Assembly: GCF_015644725.1 (NCBI RefSeq)
Contig: NZ_CP064795.1
Span: 2,540,501 to 2,604,500, forward strand
Direction: 5' to 3'
Source: Salinimonas marina
GTDB lineage: Bacteria > Pseudomonadota > Gammaproteobacteria > Enterobacterales > Alteromonadaceae
Length of the DNA: 64,000 bases
Under the pieces are notes generated by a model. The model was not told the origin of the DNA. It worked only from the letters and a program-made list of their open reading frames with translations, and did no database searches. Positions 17,621 to 28,266 of the stretch are shown in pieces. Within the stretch, counting starts at the first letter, position 1. Each line of letters starts with the position of its first letter. The position numbers were made by a program, and so were the translations under genes.

Positions 17621-20389
17621 TTGACAACACTTAATTTCACGCAATCTCATTTTCTTACTTTACCTAATGGTCTTAAAGTAATGCATTGTCCCCTTGAGGA
17701 CTCTGCGGTGAGCTATGTTTCGATGGCAGTAAAAGCAGGCCACTTTTACGATCCTAAAGACTGTGAGGGCCTGGCCCATCTGTTAGAGCACGGTCTGTTT
17801 TTAGGCAGTGAACATCTGCCCGAACCCAACCAGATTAATAACTTGGTGGAGCGCCAGGGCGGCGCTATCAATGCCTGGACGGGCACCGAATACGCAAATT
17901 ATCATTTTCATTGTCGCAATACCTCGCTGCCTACCCTACTCCCAGCCTTTGCAGATATGCTGCAACATCCATTGCTTAAGACAGCGGCGCTGGAAAAAGA
18001 AATTCAGTCCATTGAGGCAGAATTTCAATTTAAACGTAAAGATGATCTTCGCAGGCTGTATCAAATCCACAAAGAAACCTGCAACCCGGCGCACCCGTTC
18101 AGCCAGTTTTCGGTAGGTAATGCCCATATCTTTGGCCAAAATGAAATCTCCTCGTTGCAGCAAAAGTTGTTGGCCCATCATCAGCAATATTATTGTGCCA
18201 GCAATATGACGCTATGTATTTTTTCTTCCATACCGACGAAGGAGCTGGCCAGCGCGGTAACACATTTTTTTGAAGACATTCCTGCCGGTACCCCGGCCAG
18301 CGCCAACTGGCCGCCTCTGTACCTGGATGCCCATAAAGGCATTCAAATCAATATTGAGCCCTTACAGTCGGCGCGCCGGATGATTGTGACCTTTCCAATG
18401 CCAGCTCTGCACAACAACTTTCGGGTAAAGCCACTCAATTACATCAGCCATTTACTGGGCGATGAGGGAGAAGGCTCGCTACTGGCGTATTTGAAAGACA
18501 AAGACTGGGTGACAAACCTGATCGCAGGTAGTGGTATTGAAGGCGATGACTACAAAGATTTTAACGTGAATTTTCAGCTCACAAAAGATGGCTTGCAACA
18601 TCATGAAGCTGTAATACAGGCGTTGTTTACGTATATCGAACTTATTCGTAGCTCATTGAACGACCCCTGGCGCTATCAGGAAAAAGCCCGGTTACATTCG
18701 TTAGCGTATCAGTATGAGGACAATCCCAAGCTGATGCCCATTGCCTGCGAATACGCCCAGCATATGTTTTTATTCAGTGAGGAGGAGATCAGGCAGTTCA
18801 GAACTACCATCGACAGTTTTGATCGCGAGGTGCTGGAGCATGCATTAGGTTATTTTTCAGCGGATAATCTCAGAGTGAAACTCATCGCCCCGGGACTACC
18901 TACCGAGCGCGAATGCCAGCATTATAATGCCAGCTACAGTGTTCAGCCGTTGACTCACGAGCTGCAGCAAAGCCTAGCGCAACCACCGCAAATTGAGGCC
19001 CTGTACCTGCCACCACCCAACCCATATATGGGTAGTGAGTATTCGCTCACTTTGCCTGAGCCTGAATACGAAAAGCCGGTAGCGTTAATCCGGGAATCGG
19101 GGCTGACCTGCTGGTTTGCTCAGGACCATCAGTTTCATAGTCCCAAGGGGGATATCTACTTTTCGCTTGATACCCCTGCCCTGACCCAGTCATTAGAATC
19201 AGTCGCCGCAAAACGAATATGGCTGGCCTGTCTTAATGACACCTTGCAGGCCAAATATTATCGCGCTGAAATTGCCGGTCTGCACTACCGTTTGTATGGT
19301 CACCAGGCCGGGTTCAGCCTGCATACCCGCGGCTTTACCAATCAACAGACGCTACTCGCGACTCAGCTTTTACAGGCAGTGCAAACAGAAGTTCCCACTC
19401 AGGAACAGTTTGAACAGCGTAAAGCAATGCAGCTTCAAAGCTTGCAAAACTCACTGCTAAACAAACCCACCAACCGCTTGTTTTCAAGAATGAGTGTGCT
19501 TATCCAGCGTAATACTCAGGCCCCTATCGATCTGATAAAAGCATTAGAAAAATGCGAATATCAGGATATGCTGACCTTTTCTAAACAGGCGCTTGAACAG
19601 TATTATCTTGAAACCTTTATGCATGGGAATTGGTCAGGTGAACAGGCGCGGAGTTTTGCTGAGCAGATTAGCAGTTTGAGTCCTTACGCAACCGGCGAAG
19701 CGTTACCCCGTCAGGTCTCCCAGCTTCCTGCTGGCACCACTTTATATCATCAGGTGCCCAGCGAGCATGAAGACAGTGCCGTGGTGCTGTATTTACAGGC
19801 CCCCAGCAGTAATCTGAAAGATACGGCACTTTGCATGGTACTAGAGCAGATACTGGCCGCACCGTTTTTCAGTGTTCTGCGTACCCAGAAACAACTGGGT
19901 TATGTGGTAGGCACCGGTTACGTGCCGCAGAACCAGCATCCGGGCATGGCATTTTATATTCAAAGCCCGAACTGTTCCCCGGACCAGCTTATGAACGAAA
20001 TTACCGGCTTTTTGTTTAAACAGCTTGAGGAGGTGGATTTTTATCAGGAATACTGGCCTACTATTCAGCACAACCTGTTGAAGCAGCTTGATGAACGCGA
20101 CCTTTCGCTATCCATGAAGTCTCAGCGATTGTGGATAAGCCTGGGCACCTCAGATTACGAATTTAACCGCAATAGTCAGCTGGCTGAGTGTGTGGCCAAT
20201 CTGACATTTGAGGAAATTCGCTCATACGCGCACCAGATTGCCGACCGTTCGCTATTCGGAGAGTTGGTATTGTTTGCTAACGGACGCTTTGCTGAGCTTG
20301 ACTGTAGCAAGGGAAAGCGGGTTGATAAAATTGCTGAATTCAAGTCGCTGACCCCTGCTTTGACTAGTCAGGGGGTAAATTACAACTAA
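17621..20389 (+). CDS. M16 (insulinase/pitrilysin) family zinc protease
   Basis: 922 residues. The inverted zinc motif HLLEH (53-57) with the third ligand Glu at 134 (IEAEF) gives the expected HxxEH-76-E spacing, so the N-terminal active domain is intact. Three further M16 homology domains follow, as in pitrilysin/insulysin. The late substrate-binding segment with FFSVLRTQKQLGYVV is recognisable. There is no convincing signal peptide, so it is likely cytoplasmic, unlike periplasmic Ptr. TTG is taken as the start because a GAGGG ribosome site lies just upstream and the preceding ATG is out of register with a stop. It probably degrades small peptides. Confidence 0.9.
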   Translation: MTTLNFTQSHFLTLPNGLKVMHCPLEDSAVSYVSMAVKAGHFYDPKDCEGLAHLLEHGLFLGSEHLPEPNQINNLVERQGGAINAWTGTEYANYHFHCRNTSLPTLLPAFADMLQHPLLKTAALEKEIQSIEAEFQFKRKDDLRRLYQIHKETCNPAHPFSQFSVGNAHIFGQNEISSLQQKLLAHHQQYYCASNMTLCIFSSIPTKELASAVTHFFEDIPAGTPASANWPPLYLDAHKGIQINIEPLQSARRMIVTFPMPALHNNFRVKPLNYISHLLGDEGEGSLLAYLKDKDWVTNLIAGSGIEGDDYKDFNVNFQLTKDGLQHHEAVIQALFTYIELIRSSLNDPWRYQEKARLHSLAYQYEDNPKLMPIACEYAQHMFLFSEEEIRQFRTTIDSFDREVLEHALGYFSADNLRVKLIAPGLPTERECQHYNASYSVQPLTHELQQSLAQPPQIEALYLPPPNPYMGSEYSLTLPEPEYEKPVALIRESGLTCWFAQDHQFHSPKGDIYFSLDTPALTQSLESVAAKRIWLACLNDTLQAKYYRAEIAGLHYRLYGHQAGFSLHTRGFTNQQTLLATQLLQAVQTEVPTQEQFEQRKAMQLQSLQNSLLNKPTNRLFSRMSVLIQRNTQAPIDLIKALEKCEYQDMLTFSKQALEQYYLETFMHGNWSGEQARSFAEQISSLSPYATGEALPRQVSQLPAGTTLYHQVPSEHEDSAVVLYLQAPSSNLKDTALCMVLEQILAAPFFSVLRTQKQLGYVVGTGYVPQNQHPGMAFYIQSPNCSPDQLMNEITGFLFKQLEEVDFYQEYWPTIQHNLLKQLDERDLSLSMKSQRLWISLGTSDYEFNRNSQLAECVANLTFEEIRSYAHQIADRSLFGELVLFANGRFAELDCSKGKRVDKIAEFKSLTPALTSQGVNYN

Positions 20390-20547
20390 TTGATTATTCT
20401 TTACGCTAGTTATTGTATTACCATAAAAATATCTTGTAGACCCCAATCGATTTCGGCATATTGTGACTACGGTTTTACGGATAAAAGCCGATAAAAATAA
20501 CATTAACTAATAATGATAAGGCGTTAGGCCGTATAAAGGTGTTTTTG

Positions 20548-23500
20548 GTGCGCTCGACCATCGCTCGTTTAACAGTTGTTCTGTTGATGCTGTGTGGCAG
20601 CCTGGCTTCGGTGTCAAGCTACGCCGTCTCGATCACAGATATTTATTTTAAAGAACTCACCCTCCGCGATGGATTGTCAGACTTAACTGTCCTGGACATT
20701 GCTGAAGATAAAGACGGATATATCTGGATAGCCACGCTAAATGGCCTCAATCGCTATTCAGGCTATGAAATCAAGCAATATCTTGCTTCTGAAGATGATG
20801 AGTTCTCAATTCCTTCTAACCGCATTACATCCCTTTATGTCGATAGCTGGGGCGTGTTGTGGGTCGGTACTACCAGTGGCATTGCCCGCTATAATAAAAA
20901 AAGTGATAAATTCGAAATAGTTCACAAAAAAATTCTGAGGATAAGTCCGGCTCTATAGGTGAAATTGTTTCTTCTTCCAGCGATGCCCCCTTGATTGCTA
21001 TCGATAATAACCTCTATTTCTGGGATGAAAACAACCAGTTTTTAGATATTTATATCAAAGAGCTTAATATAGATTCAGATATTGTTTCTTTGCTTGATGA
21101 AACATCCCGAACATGGATTGGTACCGTCGACGAAGGCTTATTCATACTAGATAAGACGACCAAAACACTATATTCAGCCCAGGAAGCCAACCCCTGGTCA
21201 ATACATGTACCAGCTGAGTCGATCAATCAAATTACTATTATTGATGGAAAATATTGGCTAGCCACTGAGAATGGGCTATTTGAAGTTCAGGCAAACGGTA
21301 CTGTTAAAGAGCTATACAGCGAAAAGAGTTCAACCTCAAACGCCCCATTTGTTTTTTTTGCTTTCTCCTATCAAGAGCAATTATGGATTGGAACTGATGT
21401 AAGTTTAGATATTTACGACTTCAATACCAAACATTTTTTGTCTATAGGTCCAGATAGCGTCAGTCTTACAGGTTTATCTCAGCGCTACTTGTTGACTTAC
21501 TTAAAAGATACAAATGATAACATTTGGATTGGTTCCTATCAGGGGTTATTTAAATACAACTCTAAAGAAAGCCACACGAGAGTCTACTCAAATCAAAAAA
21601 GCTTCCAAGAGAAAAAAGATGGTAATTCGATTTGGGCTATCAAACAGGACAAAGAAGAGACTTTGTGGTTCGTTACACAAAATGAAGGAATGGGTCGTTT
21701 TAGTTTTGATACTGGAAAAATCTCTTATTATATTACCGAACGAAATGAAACATTTTGGGATTTAGTCATAGATAACAATGGCTACTTCTGGATTGCCACG
21801 TCTGACGGCATAAAAGTATTTCGAAGAGATAAAAGTAAATTCACCTTCGTGACCAGTTTTTTCGAAGGAAATTTCATTGACTCAATTTACGAAGCCAATA
21901 ACAAAATTTGGTTAGTGATGGAAGAAAATAAAGCATTTTCTATAGATTCAGCATTATTGCCGGGTTATTTGGATTCTCCTGACGCAACACCAATCACAGA
22001 AACGCATTATATCACCGGCATAGATCGTTACTCTGCTGTGCAATACGCAGATACGCTAGGTAGGCTTTGGATAGCAAGTAAAGAGTCTTTATTTATTTAC
22101 AACCCAACTTCAAAGAAGATAATAAAATCAATTACTTTGAATAAAGACAGCGATTTCAGAACGGTTACAATCTTCTCATGGCGAGATTCTTATTGGCTTT
22201 TGAACAGTCTGAATACATTATCAAAAATAGATAAAACTAGATTAGAAATTATCGATAGTAAAGTTGTCGACGCAGAGGGCAAGGGGCCCATGTCGGCAAT
22301 TTCTCACGAAGAAATATTATGGATAGCTACGAACGATTCAATATACGCTTACGATCTTTCTACATCAGAAAAAATCGAGACCTTTAGTTTAGAGCAGCTT
22401 GGATATAATAGTTTTAATGATGGGGTTGTCTTAAAAACTGCCAACGACCATGTAGTGTTCGCAGGTAGCTCTGGTTTTAATCGTATCAAACTTAACCGTC
22501 CAGAATTTAGATTAGCCGCGGATTATCCTACTCAAAAGCCACTAATTTTAGCAACGAAGGTATTCGGCTATAACATTGATGGTGAAAGCGGTTTAACGCA
22601 AAATATTATCAGTGCTGAACATGGTGCCATCGAACTTAAGTACGATGAGTCACGATTTAGCATCACATTTGAGCTAATTAATCCTCTGTTTCCTAATTTG
22701 GTTGAATACCGTTATCGACTTCAAGGTGCTGACGGAAATTGGATGAACTCTGAAGGCGGCCGCAATGCGCAATTCAATAATATTCCATTTGGTAGTTACA
22801 CTTTCGAAGTTCAGGCCAAAGAACCAGGCAAAGACTGGTCAAAGACCTCAAGCCTGAAGATAAAGATAGGCCGGCCTCCCTGGTTGCACACGGGTGCACT
22901 GGCTTTTTATGCCCTGATTTTCGCAAGTATTTTGCTGTTACTGTTTAAAAATTATCAGTCGCGGAAAAAAACTCAGCTGGCGGTTCGCGAATCCGAAGAG
23001 CGTCTGAAGCTTACATTATGGAGCAGCGGCGACGAATTGTGGGACTGGGATGTCTATAAAGGCCAGGTGTATCGCTCAAACACCTGGGGTACGCTGGACT
23101 TTCCGCAGGATAATATCCGTACCTCCACGGCCTACGATGCTAATATTCATCCTAATGATTTACTCCGGGTTCAGGAAGCACTCAAAGCCCATCTTGCCAA
23201 TAAAACGGAATACTACGAACTGACGTATCGGGCAAAAACATTTAACAATCAATGGATTTGGATTTTAGACAGAGGCAAGGTAGTTACCCGGGACCACAAC
23301 GACCAGCCCATACGTATGACCGGGACCCTCAAAAATATTCATCATCTGAAAGAAGCCGAAGAACAGCTGAATCTATTTAAACGCTCTATCGAAAATATCT
23401 CGGAAGGTGTGTTTATTACCAATACCAATTTCAAATTTATATCAGTGAACAATGCGTATTGCCAGTATACCGGCGAAACCCGGGATCAGGCACTTGCTTC

Positions 23501-25043
23501 GTATTTGTACTTTCACCAGTACCCCGAACCCTATACCGAAGAGATTAAGAAAACTTTGCGAGCCAAAGGCAACTGGTTTGGAGAGGTTGAATCAGCCCGC
23601 ATTAATGGTGAAAAATTTGAAATGGAGATGAATATCGATGCGGTTCACAATGAAGAAGGCCGTATCAGTCACTTTGTTGGTGTATTTTCTGATATCACCT
23701 CGCGCAAAAATACAGAAAAAGAACTGCTGAAACTTGCTAATACCGATCCATTGACGGACTTACCCAATCGTTCTTTTTTCCAGGCCAGCCATCAGAATCT
23801 GGTTCGCCGGACCGAAAGTCATGCATTGCTGTGCCTGGATATGGATAACTTCAAAAAAATCAATGATTCTTTAGGGCACCAGACCGGCGATGTTTTGATA
23901 AAACAAATTGCCAAACGGATTCAACGAACCACCGGGAAAACGGCAACCTGTTACCGTTTAGGCGGGGATGAGTTCAGTGTACTGCTGGAGGATAAATCGG
24001 ATATTCACACCATTACCCACTACGCCCAGGGCTTATTAGATACCCTGTCACGCCCTTTTATCATCAATAAGCAGGAGTTTGTACTGGGCGCCAGTATCGG
24101 CATCGCCTTTTATCCCGAAGACGGCGTGAGTTCACAGGAAATGCTTAAAAATGCCGATACGGCTATGTATTTTGCGAAAAACAATGGGGGCAACAGCTAT
24201 AAATTTTTCAGTGGCGAAATGAACCAGAATGCCGTTCGGCAGCTGCAAATTGAAAACCTGATTCGCCAGGGCATTAAAGATGATTTATTCAGTGTGTTCT
24301 ATCAACCCAAAATAGACATCAACTCAGGTCGTTTGGTGAGTATGGAAGCCCTGGTCCGTTTTGAACATCCTCATAAAGGTATTGTCAGCCCGGGACAATT
24401 TATTCCACTGGCGGAGCAGACCGGTCAAATCATTGAAATTGGCGAACAGGTGTTGCGTAAAGCCTTAAGTGACACCAAGCGCTGGGTCAGTGAAGGAATA
24501 TTCAGCGGCCGCGTGGCCGTCAACATCTCAGCCAAGCAGTTTGAATTACCTGATCTGGACGATCGCATAATCCGCATATTGCAGGAAGTCGGATTGTCAC
24601 CACTGCACCTTGAATGTGAAATCACCGAAGGTACCCTGATGGAAAATCCGGAAGAAGGGTTACGGATGATGGAGCGGCTTCGGGAAAAAGGCATCCATCT
24701 GGCGCTGGATGATTTTGGGACAGGTTACTCATCCCTGGCCTACCTCAAACGTTTTCCGCTCAACACCCTGAAAATTGATAAAGCCTTTATTGATGATATT
24801 GATAAAAGCAGCGTCGATCGTCATATGACGGCTGCCATTATTAATATCGCCCATAATCTGGGACTTAAGGTGGTGGCCGAAGGGGTGGAAAAAGAAAGCC
24901 AGCTGACAATTCTACGGCGTTACGAATGTGAAATGTTGCAGGGCTTTTTGTATAGCCGCCCTATTAATGCCGAGCGTTTTGAAGCACTGCTCAGGGAAAA
25001 TCAGCAGTTGCATAATCTGATAAGTAATAACAACCACTCTTAA
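20548..25043 (+). CDS. Periplasmic beta-propeller sensor with PAS, GGDEF and EAL domains (frameshifted)
   Basis: Very large c-di-GMP enzyme of about 1498 residues. After a signal peptide come about ten or more WI(A/G)T...GL..Y propeller repeats (for example WIATLNGLNRYSG, WIGSYQGLFKYNS), then a Y_Y_Y domain (about 720-790) and one membrane helix (about 795-815). Two PAS-like domains follow, then GGDEF (RLGGDEF near 1138) and EAL (MEALVRFEHP near 1266, with DDFGTGYSS and VVAEGVE). Both catalytic motifs are intact; the RxxD inhibitory site before GGDEF is missing. GTG at 20548 is chosen for an AAAGG 8 bases upstream. Frames join if one A is added to the A7 run at 20926-20932. The sensor half is AT-richer than the enzyme half. 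Confidence 0.9.
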
Positions 25044-25379
25044 GCTTCAGTACCAGAAATAGCTGACTGTTGTCAGTATCCAGGCTGAAAACACTCCGCG
25101 AATAAAAGTTCACCTCAGCAGGCCGGCATTCGTGTCAATCTGCTGATAGGTGTTCAGCAGCCCCAGCACTATCAGCAACCCGCCTTGGTGCTCCTTATAT
25201 GTCGGAATAACCTGCCACTGTTTTTGTCACTATAAATAAGCCAAAAAATCAGCGTCAAAAATTCGTCACTGCAGAATAGCCTACTGCGCAGATTCGCTCG
25301 CTTTTTTAAAAGTGAATGACGTGGTTTTGGCGCGCATCTTAAGCCATTGTTTTTAATTGATTATTTTTTATTTTCCAAG
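25044..25379. other. Intergenic region with a possible coding remnant
   Basis: On the minus strand, 25110-25226 stays open for 38 codons and reads protein-like (ending IDTNAGLLR before TGA), but it has no start codon or ribosome site and is closed upstream by a stop. It may be the decayed tail of a lost gene. I do not recognise its family. The rest of the stretch shows no gene. Confidence 0.3.
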
Positions 25380-25396
25380 TTGGCACAGTAATCGCT
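25380..25396 (+). promoter_or_regulatory. Candidate sigma-54 (RpoN) promoter
   Basis: TTGGCAC-AGTAA-TCGCT matches the -24/-12 consensus TGGCAC-N5-TTGC(A/T) at all but one position. It keeps the required ten bases between the GG and GC dinucleotides. It lies about 85 bases upstream of the ATG of the 55-residue secreted peptide and in the same orientation. Confidence 0.55.
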
Positions 25397-25480
25397 TTAT
25401 CTTTATTACACACCGCAGAAATACTGACGGTGGTTAAAAAATAAGAAAATCAAAGAATTACTTACACAAGGAAAAGAAAC

Positions 25481-25648
25481 ATGTTGAAAGCATACGCAGT
25501 GGCACTTGTATTATCGACCAGCACTCAGGCCTCAGTAAATACTCACGAAACTGTACGTCCTCTAGAAAAGAAAGTTGAAGCTTCTACTGAAACTCAAGCC
25601 AGACGCCCTTCAAACTGCGGCAAGCGTCTTTGTCGTATTGGATTTTAA
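25481..25648 (+). CDS. Small secreted two-cysteine peptide precursor (55 residues)
   Basis: ATG with an AAGGA ribosome site 8 bases upstream. The N-terminus MLKAYAVALVLSTSTQA looks like a short signal peptide with cleavage after TQA, leaving a mature part of about 38 residues. The mature part is charged (KKVEASTE), then strongly basic, ending RRPSNCGKRLCRIGF with Cys46 and Cys51 able to form one small disulfide loop. I recognise no family. A signal peptide with a basic cysteine-looped tail could be a secreted effector, an antimicrobial-type peptide or a periplasmic regulator; the sequence does not decide. It stands alone, behind a sigma-54-like promoter and before a strong hairpin. Confidence 0.6.
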   Translation: MLKAYAVALVLSTSTQASVNTHETVRPLEKKVEASTETQARRPSNCGKRLCRIGF

Positions 25649-25666
25649 GCAACAATATGCTTTTTT

Positions 25667-25695
25667 CTGAAGAGGCATTCGCTATGCCTCTTCAG
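25667..25695. terminator. Strong 12-bp hairpin between convergent small genes
   Basis: CTGAAGAGGCAT-TCGCT-ATGCCTCTTCAG is a perfect inverted repeat 19 bases after the peptide gene. A T6 run precedes it on the plus strand instead of following it, so it is not a textbook intrinsic terminator in either direction. It may still mark the transcript ends of both flanking genes. Confidence 0.5.
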
Positions 25696-25706
25696 CCGTT
25701 AGCCCC

Positions 25707-25922
25707 TCAGGCGGCCATCCAGATATTCTCCAAACCAGCTTCCCGCTTCATCTGAATATAGCGATGAAAGGTAAACAGTGGCATCAGCACTGGTCCTGCG
25801 ACGAGTCCCGCTAACGCCCAGAATTCTTTTTTCATGCCCGCTTTTGACGCTTCGACATAAAAATACCCACCAAAATACAACGCTATTGCTATCACAGCCA
25901 CTGGCCATATCAACATTACCAT
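25707..25922 (-). CDS. Small membrane protein (71 residues), unknown function
   Basis: It starts MVMLIWPVAVIAIALYFGGYF, a clear membrane helix, followed by a short positive loop (EASKAGMKKEF) and a second hydrophobic stretch (WALAGLVAGPVLMPLF), then a charged tail. It is therefore a two-helix inner-membrane protein. A G-rich ribosome site (AGGGG) precedes the two possible ATG starts at 25922 and 25916. Family not recognised. It converges with the secreted peptide gene. Confidence 0.6.
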   Translation of the reverse strand: MVMLIWPVAVIAIALYFGGYFYVEASKAGMKKEFWALAGLVAGPVLMPLFTFHRYIQMKREAGLENIWMAA

Positions 25923-26055
25923 TTGAACTACCCCTGCATATAATGTTTATCCAGCCAATTCCGGCGACATATTATACAGCTCAGATATCATACGATCCAA
26001 TGTATTTAGTCATTTTTTGAGCTTATTCGCGGTGTTATGCCTGATTATCGGGTAC

Positions 26056-26093
26056 AAAAAAACCGGAAGGTGCAGGCACACTTCCGGCTTTTT
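26056..26093. terminator. Bidirectional terminator after fadJ
   Basis: AAAAAAACCGGAAG...CTTCCGGCTTTTT: a CCGGAAG/CTTCCGG stem around a GTGCAGGCACA loop that can itself pair, with A- and T-runs outside. It ends the fadIJ operon on the minus strand. Confidence 0.85.
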
Positions 26094-26108
26094 CAGGTTG
26101 TTACCGTA

Positions 26109-28266
26109 TTAGTAAAAGGTACGGTTCTCTTGCTGCATCCGGGTCAGTAAATCACAGGGTGTGAATTTATCTGAAATGTTACCAGCATAATGATTTAGTT
26201 TTTCTACCACGGTGTCGATGCCTAAGGTATCCATATAGCGGAAGGGTCCACCCAAAAACGGCGGGAAGCCAATGCCAAAGATAGCGCCGATATCACCGTC
26301 ACGTGCGTTTCGTATTACCCCCTCGTCAAGACAACGGGCCGCCTCATTTAACATCATTAACACACAGCGTTCTGCCACTTCTTTTTCGCTACGGCTGGAA
26401 GACGGAGAAATGCCCAGTAAGTTATAGATTGTTTCATCCACTTCCTTACCGGCATCTTTTCCTTCGTATAAATAAAAACCTTTCTGATTTTTCTTGCCTT
26501 TGCGGTTATCCGCCAGGACTTTGTCAAACGCATCAGGGCGGTAAACCGATCGCCAAAGGCGTCCACCAGAATAGGAATTATTTTGGTACCCACATCAATG
26601 CCTACTTCATCAAGCAACTTGACCGGGCCCACCGGGAAACCAAATTTCACCAGCGACTTATCGATGTGCTCAATGGGTTCTCCTGCCAACAACAGGTACG
26701 CCGCCTCGTTCATATAAGGCGCGAGAATACGGTTAACATAAAACCCGGCGCCATCTTTTACCACCACCGGGGTTTTACCTTGCTTGCGGGCAAACTCTAC
26801 GGTGGTAGAAATCGTCTCATCACTGGTTTTTTCATGGGCAATTACTTCAGCCAGGGGCATTTTGTCCACCGGCGAAAAATAATGCAGACCAATGATGTTT
26901 TCAGGCTTATTGGCTTTTGCCGCTATTTGCCCAATGGGAATAGAAGAGGTATTGGACGCAAAAATAGTTTCGGCCTGGCAATGCTGCTCAATGTCCGCCA
27001 CCATCTTTTGCTTTAATTCAACATCTTCAAAGACTGCCTCGATGACAATGTCTGCATCCTGATAGCCCTTGTAGTCCAGGGTGCCGGTAAGCAAAGACAT
27101 TTGTTTCTGCATCTCTGACTTACGCATGTGCCGTTTTTTGACTTTTTTATTCAGCAGATCATAGCTGTATTTCATAGCATGGGCGATGCCTTCGGCTCGA
27201 ATGTCTTTGATTCGTGCAGGCACGCCGGCTTTGCTGGCGGTAACATAAGCAATACCACCGCCCATTAGTCCGCCGCCTAATACGCCGGCTTTATTGACTT
27301 TGCGCGCCGGGACCCCGGCGACACCTTGTTCTTTTTTCATCTGCGTGGTAGCAAAGAAGATTTCGCGTAACTGAAATGATTCAGGGGTCATCACCAGCTC
27401 GCCAAAAGCTTTGGCTTCGGCACGTAAGCCAGCAGCCATACCATCGTTCGCCCCGGTTTCGATTACATCAATAATTTTCGCCGGGGCCGGATAATTACCT
27501 TTTGTCTTCGAAAAAGTCTGCTCGCGGGCTTTTTTAAACACAATGCCCCGCCCATGCTGTTTTGTTCAAGCAGCTTATTCATCATGCCTTTTTGCGGCGC
27601 CTGACGTTCAGGTTTGCGTTTCAGGGCAAATTTTTCAGCGACTTCAAGCAATACACTGTGGGGAACCACCTCATCTACAATGCCATACTTTTTAGCTTGT
27701 TTGGCTCGCGCTGAAGAACCGGTCAGCATCATCTTCATGGCTTGCTGAATACCCACTAACCGCGGTAATCGCTGCGTACCGCCACTGCCTGGCAGCAAAC
27801 CCAGCTGAACTTCCGGCAAGCCTACCTGAGTGGCTTTGTGATCGGTACACACCCGATAGTGACAGGCCAGCGCCAACTCCAGACCGCCGCCCAGGGCGGG
27901 CCCGTGAATGGCGGCGACAAAAGTAGCTCGCATTTTTTCGATACGATTAAAAACGTCCTGACCACTGGTAGCAAGACGCTGGGCATCTTCGACCGTTTTG
28001 CACTCACTAAGCATAGTAATATCGGCCCCGGCCACAAACGAAGCGGCTTTACCACTGGCTAGCACTACGCCTTTTATGCTCTTGTCGGCTTCAATATCAT
28101 CCAGCATGGCGTTGATTTGCTCTCCAAATTCCGCCTTCAGGGTATTCATCGACTCGCCGGGCACATCCATGGTTAAAATGGCTACCCCATTGTCTTTCTT
28201 TTCTAACGTAAAGGCGCTGGCCGGCGCTTCTTCAGTTGTTGGCGAAGTTGTCATTTGTTCGGTCAT
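26109..28266 (-). CDS. fadJ: Fatty acid oxidation complex alpha subunit FadJ (two frameshifts)
   Basis: Bifunctional enoyl-CoA hydratase / 3-hydroxyacyl-CoA dehydrogenase of beta-oxidation. The N-terminal crotonase part has the oxyanion segments FVAGADI and [18 protein letters not shown]. The dehydrogenase part has the NAD site [12 protein letters not shown] and the signature near [17 protein letters not shown]. The C-terminal helical domain has [14 protein letters not shown]. Three frames must be joined: add one base to the C4 or C3 run near 27546-27553 (restores [15 protein letters not shown]) and one to the G3 run at 26536-26538 (restores [19 protein letters not shown]). The repaired protein is 719 residues, like E. 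coli FadJ (714). The start overlaps the fadI stop by one base (TAATG). Confidence 0.93.
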
